Assembly: GCA_013041765.1 (NCBI GenBank)
Contig: JABDRL010000150.1
Span: forward strand, 1 to 36,371
DNA: 36,371 nucleotides
From: Dactylosporangium sp.
GTDB lineage: Bacteria > Actinomycetota > Actinomycetes > Mycobacteriales > Micromonosporaceae
Direction of reading: 5' to 3'
The notes beneath the pieces were generated by a model. It ran no database searches, was not told the DNA's origin, and was given only the letters and a program-made list of their open reading frames with translations. Position numbers and translations under genes: made by a program. Shown one piece after another: positions 22,344 through 30,339 of the stretch (positions are counted from its first letter, which is position 1; each line of letters begins with the position of its first letter).

Positions 22344-24678
22344 GGGTAGGGCGCGGGTCCGGCGTCGCGTTGGCCAGCGAGAAAACCTGCTCCTCCTCCT
22401 GGCTGAAGTGCAGCCGCAGTACGGCGTCCAGGCCATAGAGACTGGCGAGAAGATCCGGAATCTGGTCCTGGCGAAGGCGCCGCTGGTCGGCCAGGCGCAG
22501 ATGCGTCGCGATGCGTCCGGCCAGGCGATCAATCTCGACATGCGTGCGGCTCAAGCCCACGGTGGTGTCTCCGCCCAGCGGACCGGCCAGGGCCGGATAC
22601 AGCCGGTGCTCCTCCGCGTGCTCGTGCGGCAGGATCTCCTCGATCAGCCTGCGCTGGATGCGCTCCAGCGCCGCGAACGTCTTGGGTCCGTCCGGCGCGG
22701 CGGCGATGAGGTCGGCCGTGGCCCGCAGATCGGCCAGGGCATCACGCAGGAACTCATGCTCGGTCGCGAAGTGGTGCAGCAGTTCCTGGGTGTCCGGACG
22801 CAGGGCCGTGCTGCGGTTGGGATCGATCAGCACCCGCAGCGCGTTCAGGATGACCAGCACATCGATGGCTTCCTGCAGGAACGCGCCGGCCGCCGGGGGC
22901 AGCAGCCCCGCTGCGGCGAAGGCCATCGCCAGCAGCGAGAGCCCCATCCCGACCGAGGCGCTCTGCACCGCGATCCGCCGGGCCCGGCGGGCGATGAGGA
23001 TCGTGTCCGCCAGACCGTCCAGGCGATCGACGGTCAGCACGGCGTCCGAGGCCTCGGCGGAGGCGGTGGCCCCCTTGGCCGCGATGGCGACGCCCACATG
23101 GGCACTGGCGAGTGCCGGGGCGTCGTTGACGCCGTCCCCGACCATGACGGTCACCGCATCGGCTGACTCTGCCCTGACCCGCTCGACCTTGTCGGCTGGC
23201 CGGCACTCGGCGGCCACGTCGTCGAGACCGAGGTGGCTCGCCACCTCGACGGCGGCTCGGTGCCGGTCCCCGGTCAGCATGATCAGACGTCGGAAACCAG
23301 CGGCCCGCAGCCGTCGGACCGTTCTCGGGGCGTCGGCCCGCACCGGATCGTGCAGCAGAATGGCGCCGATCGGCACCTCGTCGACGGTGACCCAGACGAT
23401 GGCGACGTTCTCCAGTTCGGCACGCTCGCGCACCGTCGCGGCCCACCCCGGGGTCTCGCCGCCCAGCCGGCCGACGGCCACCCGGCGCCCGTCGACCGTG
23501 CCGAGCACCCCGTGACCGGGATCCTCCGTCACGGCGGTCGCCGCGCCGTTGACGAGCCCTCTCACCGTGGCTTCCCTGACAATCGCGCTGGCCAGGACGT
23601 GCGGTGACAGTTGCTCGACCGCGGCGGCCAGCCGCAGCACCTCGGTGCGGCTGGTGTCCGGCGCCGCCAGGATCTCGGTCACCGCCGGACGGCCGGCGGT
23701 CAGAGTACCGGTCTTGTCGACGAGCAGGGTGGTGGCCCGGCCCAGGTTCTCCAGCCCCCCGCCGTCGCGGACGACGACGCCGTGGCGGGCGGCTCTGGAC
23801 AGCCCCGAGACGATGGCGATCGGCGTCGCCAGCAGCAGCGGGCAGGGGGTGGCAACGACCAGGACGGCTACCGCCCTGGTCGCGTCGCCAGCCAGCAGCC
23901 ACGACAGGCCCGCCAGAAGCAGCGCCAGGGGCAGGAAGGCTGTCGCGTACCGGTCGGCCAGCCGCACCATCGGCGCGCGATCGGCGTTGGCCTGCTCGGC
24001 GAGCCGCACGATCCCGGCGTAGGTGCTGTCCCGCGCCGTGGCGGTCGTCCGGAGCCCGAATGCCTGGCCGGCGTTGACGACGCCGCTCGACACGGCCTCG
24101 CCGCGGGCCCGGTCGACGAGCAGCGATTCGCCGGTGAGGACGGACTCGTCCAGCACCGCCGGTTCCTCGGCCTCACCGTCGACGGGGACGACCTCGCCCG
24201 GCCCCACGAGGAGGCGGTCGCCCACGATGACGTCGTCGAGGTCGACCACCTCGCCCTGCCCGGCGGCGGTGCGCCGCCTGGCGGTCCGGGGAGCGCGGGT
24301 CAGCAACGCGCTGAGGTCCTTGGACGCGCGCCGCGCGGCGTACGCTTCGAGCGTCTGCCCGCTGGCGAGCATCACCGCGATCAGGGCGCCCGCAAGGTAC
24401 TCCCCGACGGCGAGGCTGCCGAGCAGCGCGAGGACCGCGATAAGATCCGCGCCGAACCGGCCCCGCCGCAGCATCTTCACCACGACAGCCGTGGCGGGGA
24501 CGGCGGCGACCAGGGTGGCGACGGACCAGATCAGGTCGGCGCAGCCCGGCCGCCCCCCGAACCAGCACCCGGCCCCGGCCGCGAGTGCGGTGGTCACCGC
24601 GGCCAGGAGCGCCCATTCAACGGTCAGCCGCTTGCCGTGCCCTCGCTCGGCGCCGGGTTGGTCGGGCAGGTCACTCAC
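22291..24678 (-). CDS. P1B-type metal ATPase with C-terminal hemerythrin domain (P1B-5-like)
   Basis: A 795-residue membrane pump. P-type ATPase motifs are LTGES in the actuator domain, ATPCPLLLATP in the transport helix, the phosphorylated Asp in DKTGTLT near residue 321, and GDGVNDAPAL near 512. The usual SEHPL motif is changed to SPHVLA. There is no N-terminal HMA domain. Residues about 635-765 form a hemerythrin/HHE domain with metal-ligand His and Glu residues in HHFATEHEF, LPHEHAEEHRLYP, RTHVEID and RLHFSQEEEQVF. The TPCP motif plus hemerythrin tail is the P1B-5 pattern, known from the nickel/iron exporter Nia of Sinorhizobium meliloti. It would expel Ni2+ or Fe2+ using ATP, with the tail as a di-iron sensor. 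GTG 24678 lies 4 bp after the lipoprotein stop, so the two genes form an operon. Confidence 0.93.
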   Translation of the reverse strand: MSDLPDQPGAERGHGKRLTVEWALLAAVTTALAAGAGCWFGGRPGCADLIWSVATLVAAVPATAVVVKMLRRGRFGADLIAVLALLGSLAVGEYLAGALIAVMLASGQTLEAYAARRASKDLSALLTRAPRTARRRTAAGQGEVVDLDDVIVGDRLLVGPGEVVPVDGEAEEPAVLDESVLTGESLLVDRARGEAVSSGVVNAGQAFGLRTTATARDSTYAGIVRLAEQANADRAPMVRLADRYATAFLPLALLLAGLSWLLAGDATRAVAVLVVATPCPLLLATPIAIVSGLSRAARHGVVVRDGGGLENLGRATTLLVDKTGTLTAGRPAVTEILAAPDTSRTEVLRLAAAVEQLSPHVLASAIVREATVRGLVNGAATAVTEDPGHGVLGTVDGRRVAVGRLGGETPGWAATVRERAELENVAIVWVTVDEVPIGAILLHDPVRADAPRTVRRLRAAGFRRLIMLTGDRHRAAVEVASHLGLDDVAAECRPADKVERVRAESADAVTVMVGDGVNDAPALASAHVGVAIAAKGATASAEASDAVLTVDRLDGLADTILIARRARRIAVQSASVGMGLSLLAMAFAAAGLLPPAAGAFLQEAIDVLVILNALRVLIDPNRSTALRPDTQELLHHFATEHEFLRDALADLRATADLIAAAPDGPKTFAALERIQRRLIEEILPHEHAEEHRLYPALAGPLGGDTTVGLSRTHVEIDRLAGRIATHLRLADQRRLRQDQIPDLLASLYGLDAVLRLHFSQEEEQVFSLANATPDPRPTPTGQGSSPEPGPARPQR

Positions 24679-24682
24679 GGCG

Positions 24683-25027
24683 TCAAGCCTGGGTCACTCG
24701 CAGCACGACCTGATCGGACGTGACCTCCTGGATAGAGATACTCAGTCCTCCCGTTTCCGTCTCCTGGGACGAGTCCCCCACGGGAAGGACAACTTGGCTG
24801 CCGCTGATGTCAAGAGTCACCTGATCGTTTTCAACCCCGACAAGCTTGACGTCGACGCCGAGCACGGAAGCCTTGGCGTCAGCATCCCGGTCGAAGGTCA
24901 CCGTGCACGTGCTGAGGTTGCAGGAGACGTCCGCGCCCTCACTGGAACACCCAGAAACCAGCCCAACCGCAAGGGCCACAGCCATGGCAACCGCACCCAA
25001 CCGGGATGCTGCGCTCCGTCCGTCCAT
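24683..25027 (-). CDS. Small lipoprotein of unknown function
   Basis: A 114-residue lipoprotein. ATG 25027 opens a lipoprotein signal peptide (LGAVAMAVALAVGLVSGC) whose lipobox LVSGC puts the lipidated Cys near residue 26. The mature part has two more Cys residues (SCNLSTC), then a predicted all-beta region rich in Val/Thr/Asp. I do not recognise a family. It lies directly upstream of the metal ATPase with a 4-bp gap and probably shares its transcript, so a role in metal binding outside the membrane is possible. The longer frame up to 25108 has no support. No good ribosome-binding site precedes the ATG. Confidence 0.75.
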   Translation of the reverse strand: MDGRSAASRLGAVAMAVALAVGLVSGCSSEGADVSCNLSTCTVTFDRDADAKASVLGVDVKLVGVENDQVTLDISGSQVVLPVGDSSQETETGGLSISIQEVTSDQVVLRVTQA

Positions 25028-25567
25028 GAGGTGATCACATCCAAATCCATCAAGAGGTCCTACGAACGACAGACCATCCAGTGTAGTGTCACTTTCGGAT
25101 TTGCGCAACTAATCAACTGTGATCCTCGAAACCCCTCGACCAGGGAATGTGAGGCCGCAGCTCTACGGATAATCGGTTGCCTCGCTCGTGACAAGCCGCT
25201 ATCTCATTCCTGGAACGCCGCGGTCCAGCATGCTCCCGGAAATGAGACTGGGTCCGACATACGAGATCGCAACAGAAGTTTGAATGCTCGATGAAACACC
25301 ATCGGAATACCCCGTACCGAGTAGGTCAGGATTCGGCATCCGAACCATCACCTTGGCGCACCCCTTCCCAGCTAGATATTCCATACTGGCCAATGTCAAC
25401 ATCCGGGTCGTGGGACGCCGCGCGCCTCAACTGACAGGAACAGAATATCCGGGTGGTACGACAATTTCTGTTGTTTTTCCGTGAGGCCCGAGACCGTGAT
25501 TCCGCCGGCAGAACCGCGGTCACGCCACCACGCACCGCGGCCGGCCATCCCGCCCGGGGTCACCCCG
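25028..25567. other. 540-bp stretch without a recognisable gene
   Basis: The GC content falls compared with the flanks. Short open frames at 25199-25402 (minus) and 25284-25484 (plus) give no recognisable protein and lack ribosome-binding sites. It should hold the promoter of the lipoprotein-ATPase operon. AGGTGATCACA at 25029-25039 recurs at 25989-25999. It may be the remains of lost genes. Confidence 0.4.
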
Positions 25568-25966
25568 TCAGGTCGATCGGCCGCCCGCCGGGTCGACGGC
25601 GCAATCACGCCTGCGGCGATGCTCGGACCGGCGTCGCCACAGCACCAGCACAGCGCCCCCGGACCCGGCGGTCGAGACCAGCGCGAGCGCCGCCGGCCAG
25701 GACGCATCACCGATCGCCTGCTGCGCGACCATCACGGCCACCACGAATGCCGCGGCACCCAGCGCGAGGGCCGCGGCCACTCCCACGAGTGCCATGGCCA
25801 TGCCCAGCAGGAGCCGGAGTTCACGCCGGAGGTTGACCCCGCGGCTTTCGGCAAAGCAACACCGCCGATCCAGAAACACCAACACGGCGGCCACAGCGGT
25901 GCCCGGCTCACGCGGCGCGATCGGCCCAGCCTGTCGAGCCTCGGTGACGTCTCGCAGATGGTTCAT
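25568..25966 (-). CDS. Small putative membrane protein
   Basis: A 132-residue protein with two convincing hydrophobic helices, LLLGMAMALVGVAAALALGAA at about residues 55-85 and WPAALALVSTAGSGGAVLVLW at about 92-113. They are preceded by a weaker hydrophobic segment (GTAVAAVLVFL) and followed by an Arg-rich tail (RRRSEHRRRR) that should stay in the cytoplasm. No family is recognised. ATG 25966 is an assumed start; GGGGG about seven bases upstream is a poor ribosome-binding site. It is divergent from the broken XRE regulator. The reading frame has normal GC-rich third positions, which supports a real gene, but the call is moderate. Confidence 0.55.
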   Translation of the reverse strand: MNHLRDVTEARQAGPIAPREPGTAVAAVLVFLDRRCCFAESRGVNLRRELRLLLGMAMALVGVAAALALGAAAFVVAVMVAQQAIGDASWPAALALVSTAGSGGAVLVLWRRRSEHRRRRDCAVDPAGGRST

Positions 25967-26097
25967 CGGAGCCCCCAGACCACCCAATAGGTGATCACAA
26001 AAGGTAACGACTTCCCCACAAGGGGGGCAGATGAAATCCGCAAGTGCAACTATCAAGTACCAAGCACTCATGCGATCGGGGATTGAAGGATTATCAT

Positions 26098-26567
26098 GTG
26101 CGGCAGGACTTCGACGGCGAAGGCCACCCGGGCAGGGGAGGCACCGTAAGCACCGGAAGCAGCCCGACACTGCGTCGGCGACGGCTCGGCCTGGCCCTGC
26201 GGGCGCTGCGGGAGGCGGCCGGTCGGACCGGAGACGAGGCTGGCACGGCGGTCGAACGCTCGGGATCATGGATCAGCCGGATCGAGACCGGCCGGGTCGG
26301 CCTGCGGGTCAGGGACCTCCGAGACCTCTACGACTTCTACGGCATGACAGACGCCTCCCGCCTCGCCGAGCTGGAGACCCTGGCCAGAGACAGCACGTCC
26401 CTGATGTCGTCTACATAGAAACGGCGAGTTCACCTGAAAGCATGTTCTTTCACGACCCCCGCAGCGTGGGCATGTACCAGAGGATCTTCAAAAATCTCGA
26501 AGGCACGGCGCTGAACGAAGAGGATTCCGCAGCGATGCTCCGGAAGGAAGCCGCCCGCCTATCGTAG
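26098..26567 (+). pseudogene. Broken XRE/DUF5753 family regulator
   Basis: GTG 26098, with GAAGGA seven bases upstream, starts a frame that encodes an HTH_31-type helix-turn-helix (RRRRLGLALRALREAAG, SGSWISRIETGRVGLRVRDL) and stops at 26416-26418 after 106 residues. From about 26400 another frame reads DVVYIETASSPESMFFHD and continues as VGMYQRIFKNLEGTALNEED to a stop at 26565-26567; this is the tail of the DUF5753 domain that normally completes these ~280-residue regulators. About 130 residues in the middle are gone and the parts are out of frame, so the gene looks inactivated by an internal deletion. The short N-terminal piece could still bind DNA. The usual DUF397 partner gene is absent. 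Confidence 0.8.
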
Positions 26568-26850
26568 GGCCGGCCGCGCCGTGATCCGACCATGCCGCGA
26601 CACATCGACCAGTAGCACCATTCAGTCGCCCCAATTCTCGCGACTTCGCACCGTCAGGCAGTTCAGCCGACCTCGCACCTCGGCAGAAACAGTTCCCCCA
26701 ATCCTCTGAATGGAGAAAATCACCCAACCGAACGTCGCCGCCGCACCACGGCCGCACCCGACGTGTCATCGGCCTCGCGACGCTCGTCCGATCTCCTTGA
26801 GGCCAAGCTGCCTCCCACCAACGGAGGCATGGCGAAGGGTCGGTGTTGGC

Positions 26851-29721
26851 ATGGCGCATCCGTGGCTGCGGGCCGCAGCGGGTGTGGTTATGGCCGTAGC
26901 CGCCGGGGGCACGATGATGGCAGTGGCCTTCGCCCCGCCGGCCCTGCCCCTCCAGCCGCTCGCCACACCGGCGACGCCGGCTGACGGCCACACCCATGTC
27001 CTGGTCAGCGTTCCCTCGGAGATCGTGACGACCACGGTGGCGACCACCGACGGCCGGTCCCTTGAGCTGCCCGCTCCGTTGTCCGAGATCGCTCTCCAGC
27101 CCGGCGTCGTTGACGTCTCCAGAGTCGGCGCCACAACCTGGCGGGTCACCGGCTCGCTCTCCGCCGAAACGGTGTCCGCAGCCAGTGGCCTGCCCGCATC
27201 CGACGACGTCCTGATGCAGATCAACGGCACCGACGACACGTACTGGTCACTGCTCTGGGGGCTGGAGAACCGCGGCGGATCGGTCGGCGGATTCCCGGCC
27301 CGCGCCGACGCCGACGTGGACGGCCCCGAGGCCAGCGACAAGGCGACGGGTTCGGGCGTCGTCGTCGCCATCGTGGATTCTGGCGTGCAGCCAGACCACC
27401 CCGACCTCCCGTCGCTCTGGCGCAACCGCAACGAGGTGTGCGGCAACGGCGTCGACGACGACGCCAACGGCTACACCGACGACTGCACCGGCTGGGACTT
27501 CGTCCGGCACGACAACACGCCCTACGACACCAACGCCGACAACAACCACGGCACGCACGTGTCCGGCACGATCGCGGCCATACCGAACAACGGTCGCGGG
27601 GTCGCGGGTCTGGCTCCCGGGGTATCTCTCATGTCGTTGAAGATCACCGAGAATGGGTCGATCTACCTCTCCAACGCCGCCGAGGCTATCCGGTACGCGG
27701 CGGATCAGGGCGCCAAGATCGTCAACGCCAGCTTCGGCACGAGCCCCGGAACGCCCAGAGAAGCCGTCGCAGCTCTTGAGGATGCGATCACGTACGCGAG
27801 GAGCAAGGGCGTCGTCGTAGTCACGGCCGCGGGCAACAACGGGGTCGACACCGACGCCCGGCCGGTCTGGCCCGCCGATCTCCCCCTCGACAACATCATC
27901 TCCGTTGGCGCCTCGACCGCCGAGGAGAAACCGGCGAGCTTCTCCAATACCGGCGCGACCTCGGTCGATCTCTTCGCCCCGGGCCACTACATCGCCTCCA
28001 CGGTGGACGGGGGCGGATACTCGGCCATGCAGGGCACATCCATGGCCACTCCGCACGTCACCGCCGCCGCGGCGCTCGTGCTGTCCCAGACCCCGACGAT
28101 GTCCCCGGTCGAGGTCAGAGACCGGCTTCTCGGCACGGTCGACCAGACGGAGGCGTATCGCGACATAGCCGTCTCCGGCGGGCGACTCAACGCCGATCGG
28201 GCGCTGGACGAGCCGGCCAGCCCGAAGGTCTCGGTCGAAGCCGCATCGTTCGACGAGTTCGTCGCCAACGAATCGCATACCGGGACCTTGACCATCAGCG
28301 CGAGCGCGGACCTCTTCCCGGCCTCCCCGCTGGTCACCTGGCAGGCCACGCTGCTGCTCTCCGCCGGTGGGGTCGCCTACGGCGTCGTGGAACACCCGGT
28401 GGTCGTCGACGGCTCGGAGCTGGCCACCGACACGGCGGCGCAGGTGCTGCTCGGTCCCGCGGACGGTGTCCCGGCCGCGTCCTCGGCGCTGACCGGGAAC
28501 GGCGTGCGGGTCGCGGTTGGCACAATGCTGCCACCAGGAGAGTATGCCCTGGTCATCGATATTGTCGCGGCCACGGACCGCCGGTACGCCTATGGACCGT
28601 CCGTCGCCGTGTTCTTCACTGTGCCAGAACCCGGTCAGCCGTCTCCGACCGCGACCGATCCGCCGCCGGCCGCGACCGATCCGCCGCCGGATCCGGCTGG
28701 CGGCGGCGGGGAGCCCGGCATCCAGCAGCCGTCCGTCCCCGGATCGGAAGACGGGAGCGCCCCCGGCGGCACCATCCCCGGCAGCGGCACGGCCCCCGGA
28801 GATGGCACCATCCCCGGCAGCACCATCCCCGGCAACACCGTCCCCGGCGGCGGCACGCTCCCCGGCGGCGAATCCGTGCCTGGGAGCGGATCCATCGACG
28901 GATCACCGGGCGGCGGCACCGGAGGCGGCACCCGACCGGACGGGAACACCGGGGATGCTGGAGGCAGCGGAGACGACCAGGCCGTCGGCGGAGGGCCGGC
29001 GCCGGGCGGGACGAGCCCAACCACCGGCACCAGCTCCGGGCCCCGGCCCGAGCCTGGCGGACAGACCTCGAACAAGCAGCCCGTCACCCACGATGGAATC
29101 ACGATCATCTCGATCGACCCGTCCCATGGCGGCGGAACGGGCGGCGACACGATAATGATCATCGGCGATCGGCTCCCCGACTACCCGGTCGTATATATCG
29201 GAGGGTCGCCCGCGCCGGTGGTTTCGCGGGGCATTTCCAGCGTGAGCGTCCGGGTCCCCTCGGGCATTCCCACCTCGGCCGCCGACGTCACCGTCGCCGA
29301 CCGGACCGGCCGCGCGGTCACCATGCCCGGAGGGTTCGTCTATGACCCCGCCCCCGCGCCGTCCACGCCAGCCTCTGGTGGCAACGCGCCCGGCAGCACC
29401 ACACCCGACGACGGCAGCACGCCCGGCAACACCACACCCGACAGTGGCACTATGCCGGGGACGCCAGCCCCAGGCGGAGGATCGACGCCGAGGCCGGTCG
29501 TCCCGACACCGGTCGTCCCGACACCGACCGCAACGACGCCCCCCGGCCCGGACGGAACGACCTTCCGCCCGCCCCCGACCCTCGGCACGCCAACGACCCG
29601 CACGGGTCTCCGGGTGGCCCCGGTCATCGCGGGCAGCCCCGTTGTGACAGTCTCCCCCAGCCAGTGGGGAACGAAACGGTGCATCATGGTCGTCTGTGCC
29701 GGCGTGCCGGTCAGTGTCTGA
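26851..29721 (+). CDS. Secreted S8 subtilisin-like protease with TIG domain
   Basis: A 956-residue extracellular protease. ATG 26851 begins a signal peptide (MAHPWLRAAAGVVMAVAAGG); GAAGGG lies 11 bases upstream, whereas ATG 26710 would place 47 unrelated residues first. A propeptide-like region runs to about residue 145. The catalytic triad is Asp176 (AIVDSGVQPDHPDL), His233 (NNHGTHVSGTIAA) and Ser397 (GTSMATPH), with the oxyanion Asn in TAAGNNGV. The insert GNGVDDDANGYTDD is a calcium-binding loop seen in many bacterial subtilases. After a beta-rich region come long Gly/Pro/Ser linkers (PGSGT/PGNT units), an IPT/TIG immunoglobulin-like domain (ITIISIDPSHGGGTGG to GGFVYDP) and another Pro-rich linker. 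The protein ends with two Cys (CIMVVC). It probably degrades external proteins, with the linkers crossing the cell wall. Confidence 0.9.
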   Translation: MAHPWLRAAAGVVMAVAAGGTMMAVAFAPPALPLQPLATPATPADGHTHVLVSVPSEIVTTTVATTDGRSLELPAPLSEIALQPGVVDVSRVGATTWRVTGSLSAETVSAASGLPASDDVLMQINGTDDTYWSLLWGLENRGGSVGGFPARADADVDGPEASDKATGSGVVVAIVDSGVQPDHPDLPSLWRNRNEVCGNGVDDDANGYTDDCTGWDFVRHDNTPYDTNADNNHGTHVSGTIAAIPNNGRGVAGLAPGVSLMSLKITENGSIYLSNAAEAIRYAADQGAKIVNASFGTSPGTPREAVAALEDAITYARSKGVVVVTAAGNNGVDTDARPVWPADLPLDNIISVGASTAEEKPASFSNTGATSVDLFAPGHYIASTVDGGGYSAMQGTSMATPHVTAAAALVLSQTPTMSPVEVRDRLLGTVDQTEAYRDIAVSGGRLNADRALDEPASPKVSVEAASFDEFVANESHTGTLTISASADLFPASPLVTWQATLLLSAGGVAYGVVEHPVVVDGSELATDTAAQVLLGPADGVPAASSALTGNGVRVAVGTMLPPGEYALVIDIVAATDRRYAYGPSVAVFFTVPEPGQPSPTATDPPPAATDPPPDPAGGGGEPGIQQPSVPGSEDGSAPGGTIPGSGTAPGDGTIPGSTIPGNTVPGGGTLPGGESVPGSGSIDGSPGGGTGGGTRPDGNTGDAGGSGDDQAVGGGPAPGGTSPTTGTSSGPRPEPGGQTSNKQPVTHDGITIISIDPSHGGGTGGDTIMIIGDRLPDYPVVYIGGSPAPVVSRGISSVSVRVPSGIPTSAADVTVADRTGRAVTMPGGFVYDPAPAPSTPASGGNAPGSTTPDDGSTPGNTTPDSGTMPGTPAPGGGSTPRPVVPTPVVPTPTATTPPGPDGTTFRPPPTLGTPTTRTGLRVAPVIAGSPVVTVSPSQWGTKRCIMVVCAGVPVSV

Positions 29722-29733
29722 CCAGCGGGCCGG

Positions 29734-29763
29734 CTACGACGGTGCGAGCTACGACGGTGCGAG
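29734..29763. repeat. 15-bp tandem duplication at a gene end
   Basis: CTACGACGGTGCGAG occurs twice without a gap (29734-29748, 29749-29763). On the minus strand it repeats the last four codons and the stop (LAPS-stop) of the GerMN lipoprotein gene in the same frame, leaving a spare stop downstream. Confidence 0.9.
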
Positions 29764-30339
29764 GAGGCTGTCGTAGTCCGAAGCGGTCAGGGGCTCCTTC
29801 GACAGCGATCCGTCGGCACGCGGAACGCTCAGGCTCCCGCCCAATCGGATGAACCCGACGCCACCGGTGTCCGGGCGGCTGGTCAGGGTGCAGACAACCT
29901 GTCCAATGGCCAGAACCTCGTCGCTACGGCCACCGTCGTCGATGGAACCGCTCACCTCCACCACCGCGATGTCGTCCCGGAGCCGCACATCAACGAAGAT
30001 CGTCGCACCGTCCAGGGCGCTGGACAGTCCGGCGTCGCGCTCGGAATCCGTCGGACCGACCAGCAGATCGCGGAACTGCACCTCGATGGTCGGCTCGATG
30101 GTGACCCTGCGCTCGACCTTCACCAGCTGGTCGTCCTTGACGAGATAGAGGAATTCGGGCACCGTCCCCGATTCGGCGTCCGTGGGTACAGCGGATGCTG
30201 TGACCTGGTTGAGGCCCCGTGGTGGGGTGATGGGGCGTGGCGTGTCCTCCGCTGGTACGCCACACGCCGCAGGACCGGAGACCGCGGCGAGTGCGGCGAC
30301 GAGCACCGCGGCGGCCGGCGCCACGGATAGGCGCCTCAT
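29749..30339 (-). CDS. GerMN domain lipoprotein (short LpqB-like)
   Basis: A 196-residue exported lipoprotein. The signal sequence (MRRLSVAPAAAVLVAALAAV) leads to a lipobox-like PAAC, with the Cys near residue 27. The rest is a GerMN domain: VPEFLYLVKDDQLVKVERRV, VQFRDLLVGPTDSERDAGLSSAL, ATIFVDVRLRDDIAVVEVSG, LAIGQVVCTLTSRP and GSLSVPRADGSL. LpqB, the accessory lipoprotein of MtrB, carries a GerMN domain followed by a beta-propeller; here only the GerMN part exists. Its ATG overlaps the stop of the histidine kinase gene (ATGA), so it is coupled to the two-component system. By analogy it may modulate the kinase sensor outside the membrane; that is inference. Confidence 0.88.
   Translation of the reverse strand: MRRLSVAPAAAVLVAALAAVSGPAACGVPAEDTPRPITPPRGLNQVTASAVPTDAESGTVPEFLYLVKDDQLVKVERRVTIEPTIEVQFRDLLVGPTDSERDAGLSSALDGATIFVDVRLRDDIAVVEVSGSIDDGGRSDEVLAIGQVVCTLTSRPDTGGVGFIRLGGSLSVPRADGSLSKEPLTASDYDSLLAPS

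Noticed and set aside
25199..25484. Short frames on both strands in the gene-poor stretch
   Set aside because: No ribosome-binding site, no family, no hydrophobic or domain pattern; possible remnants only.
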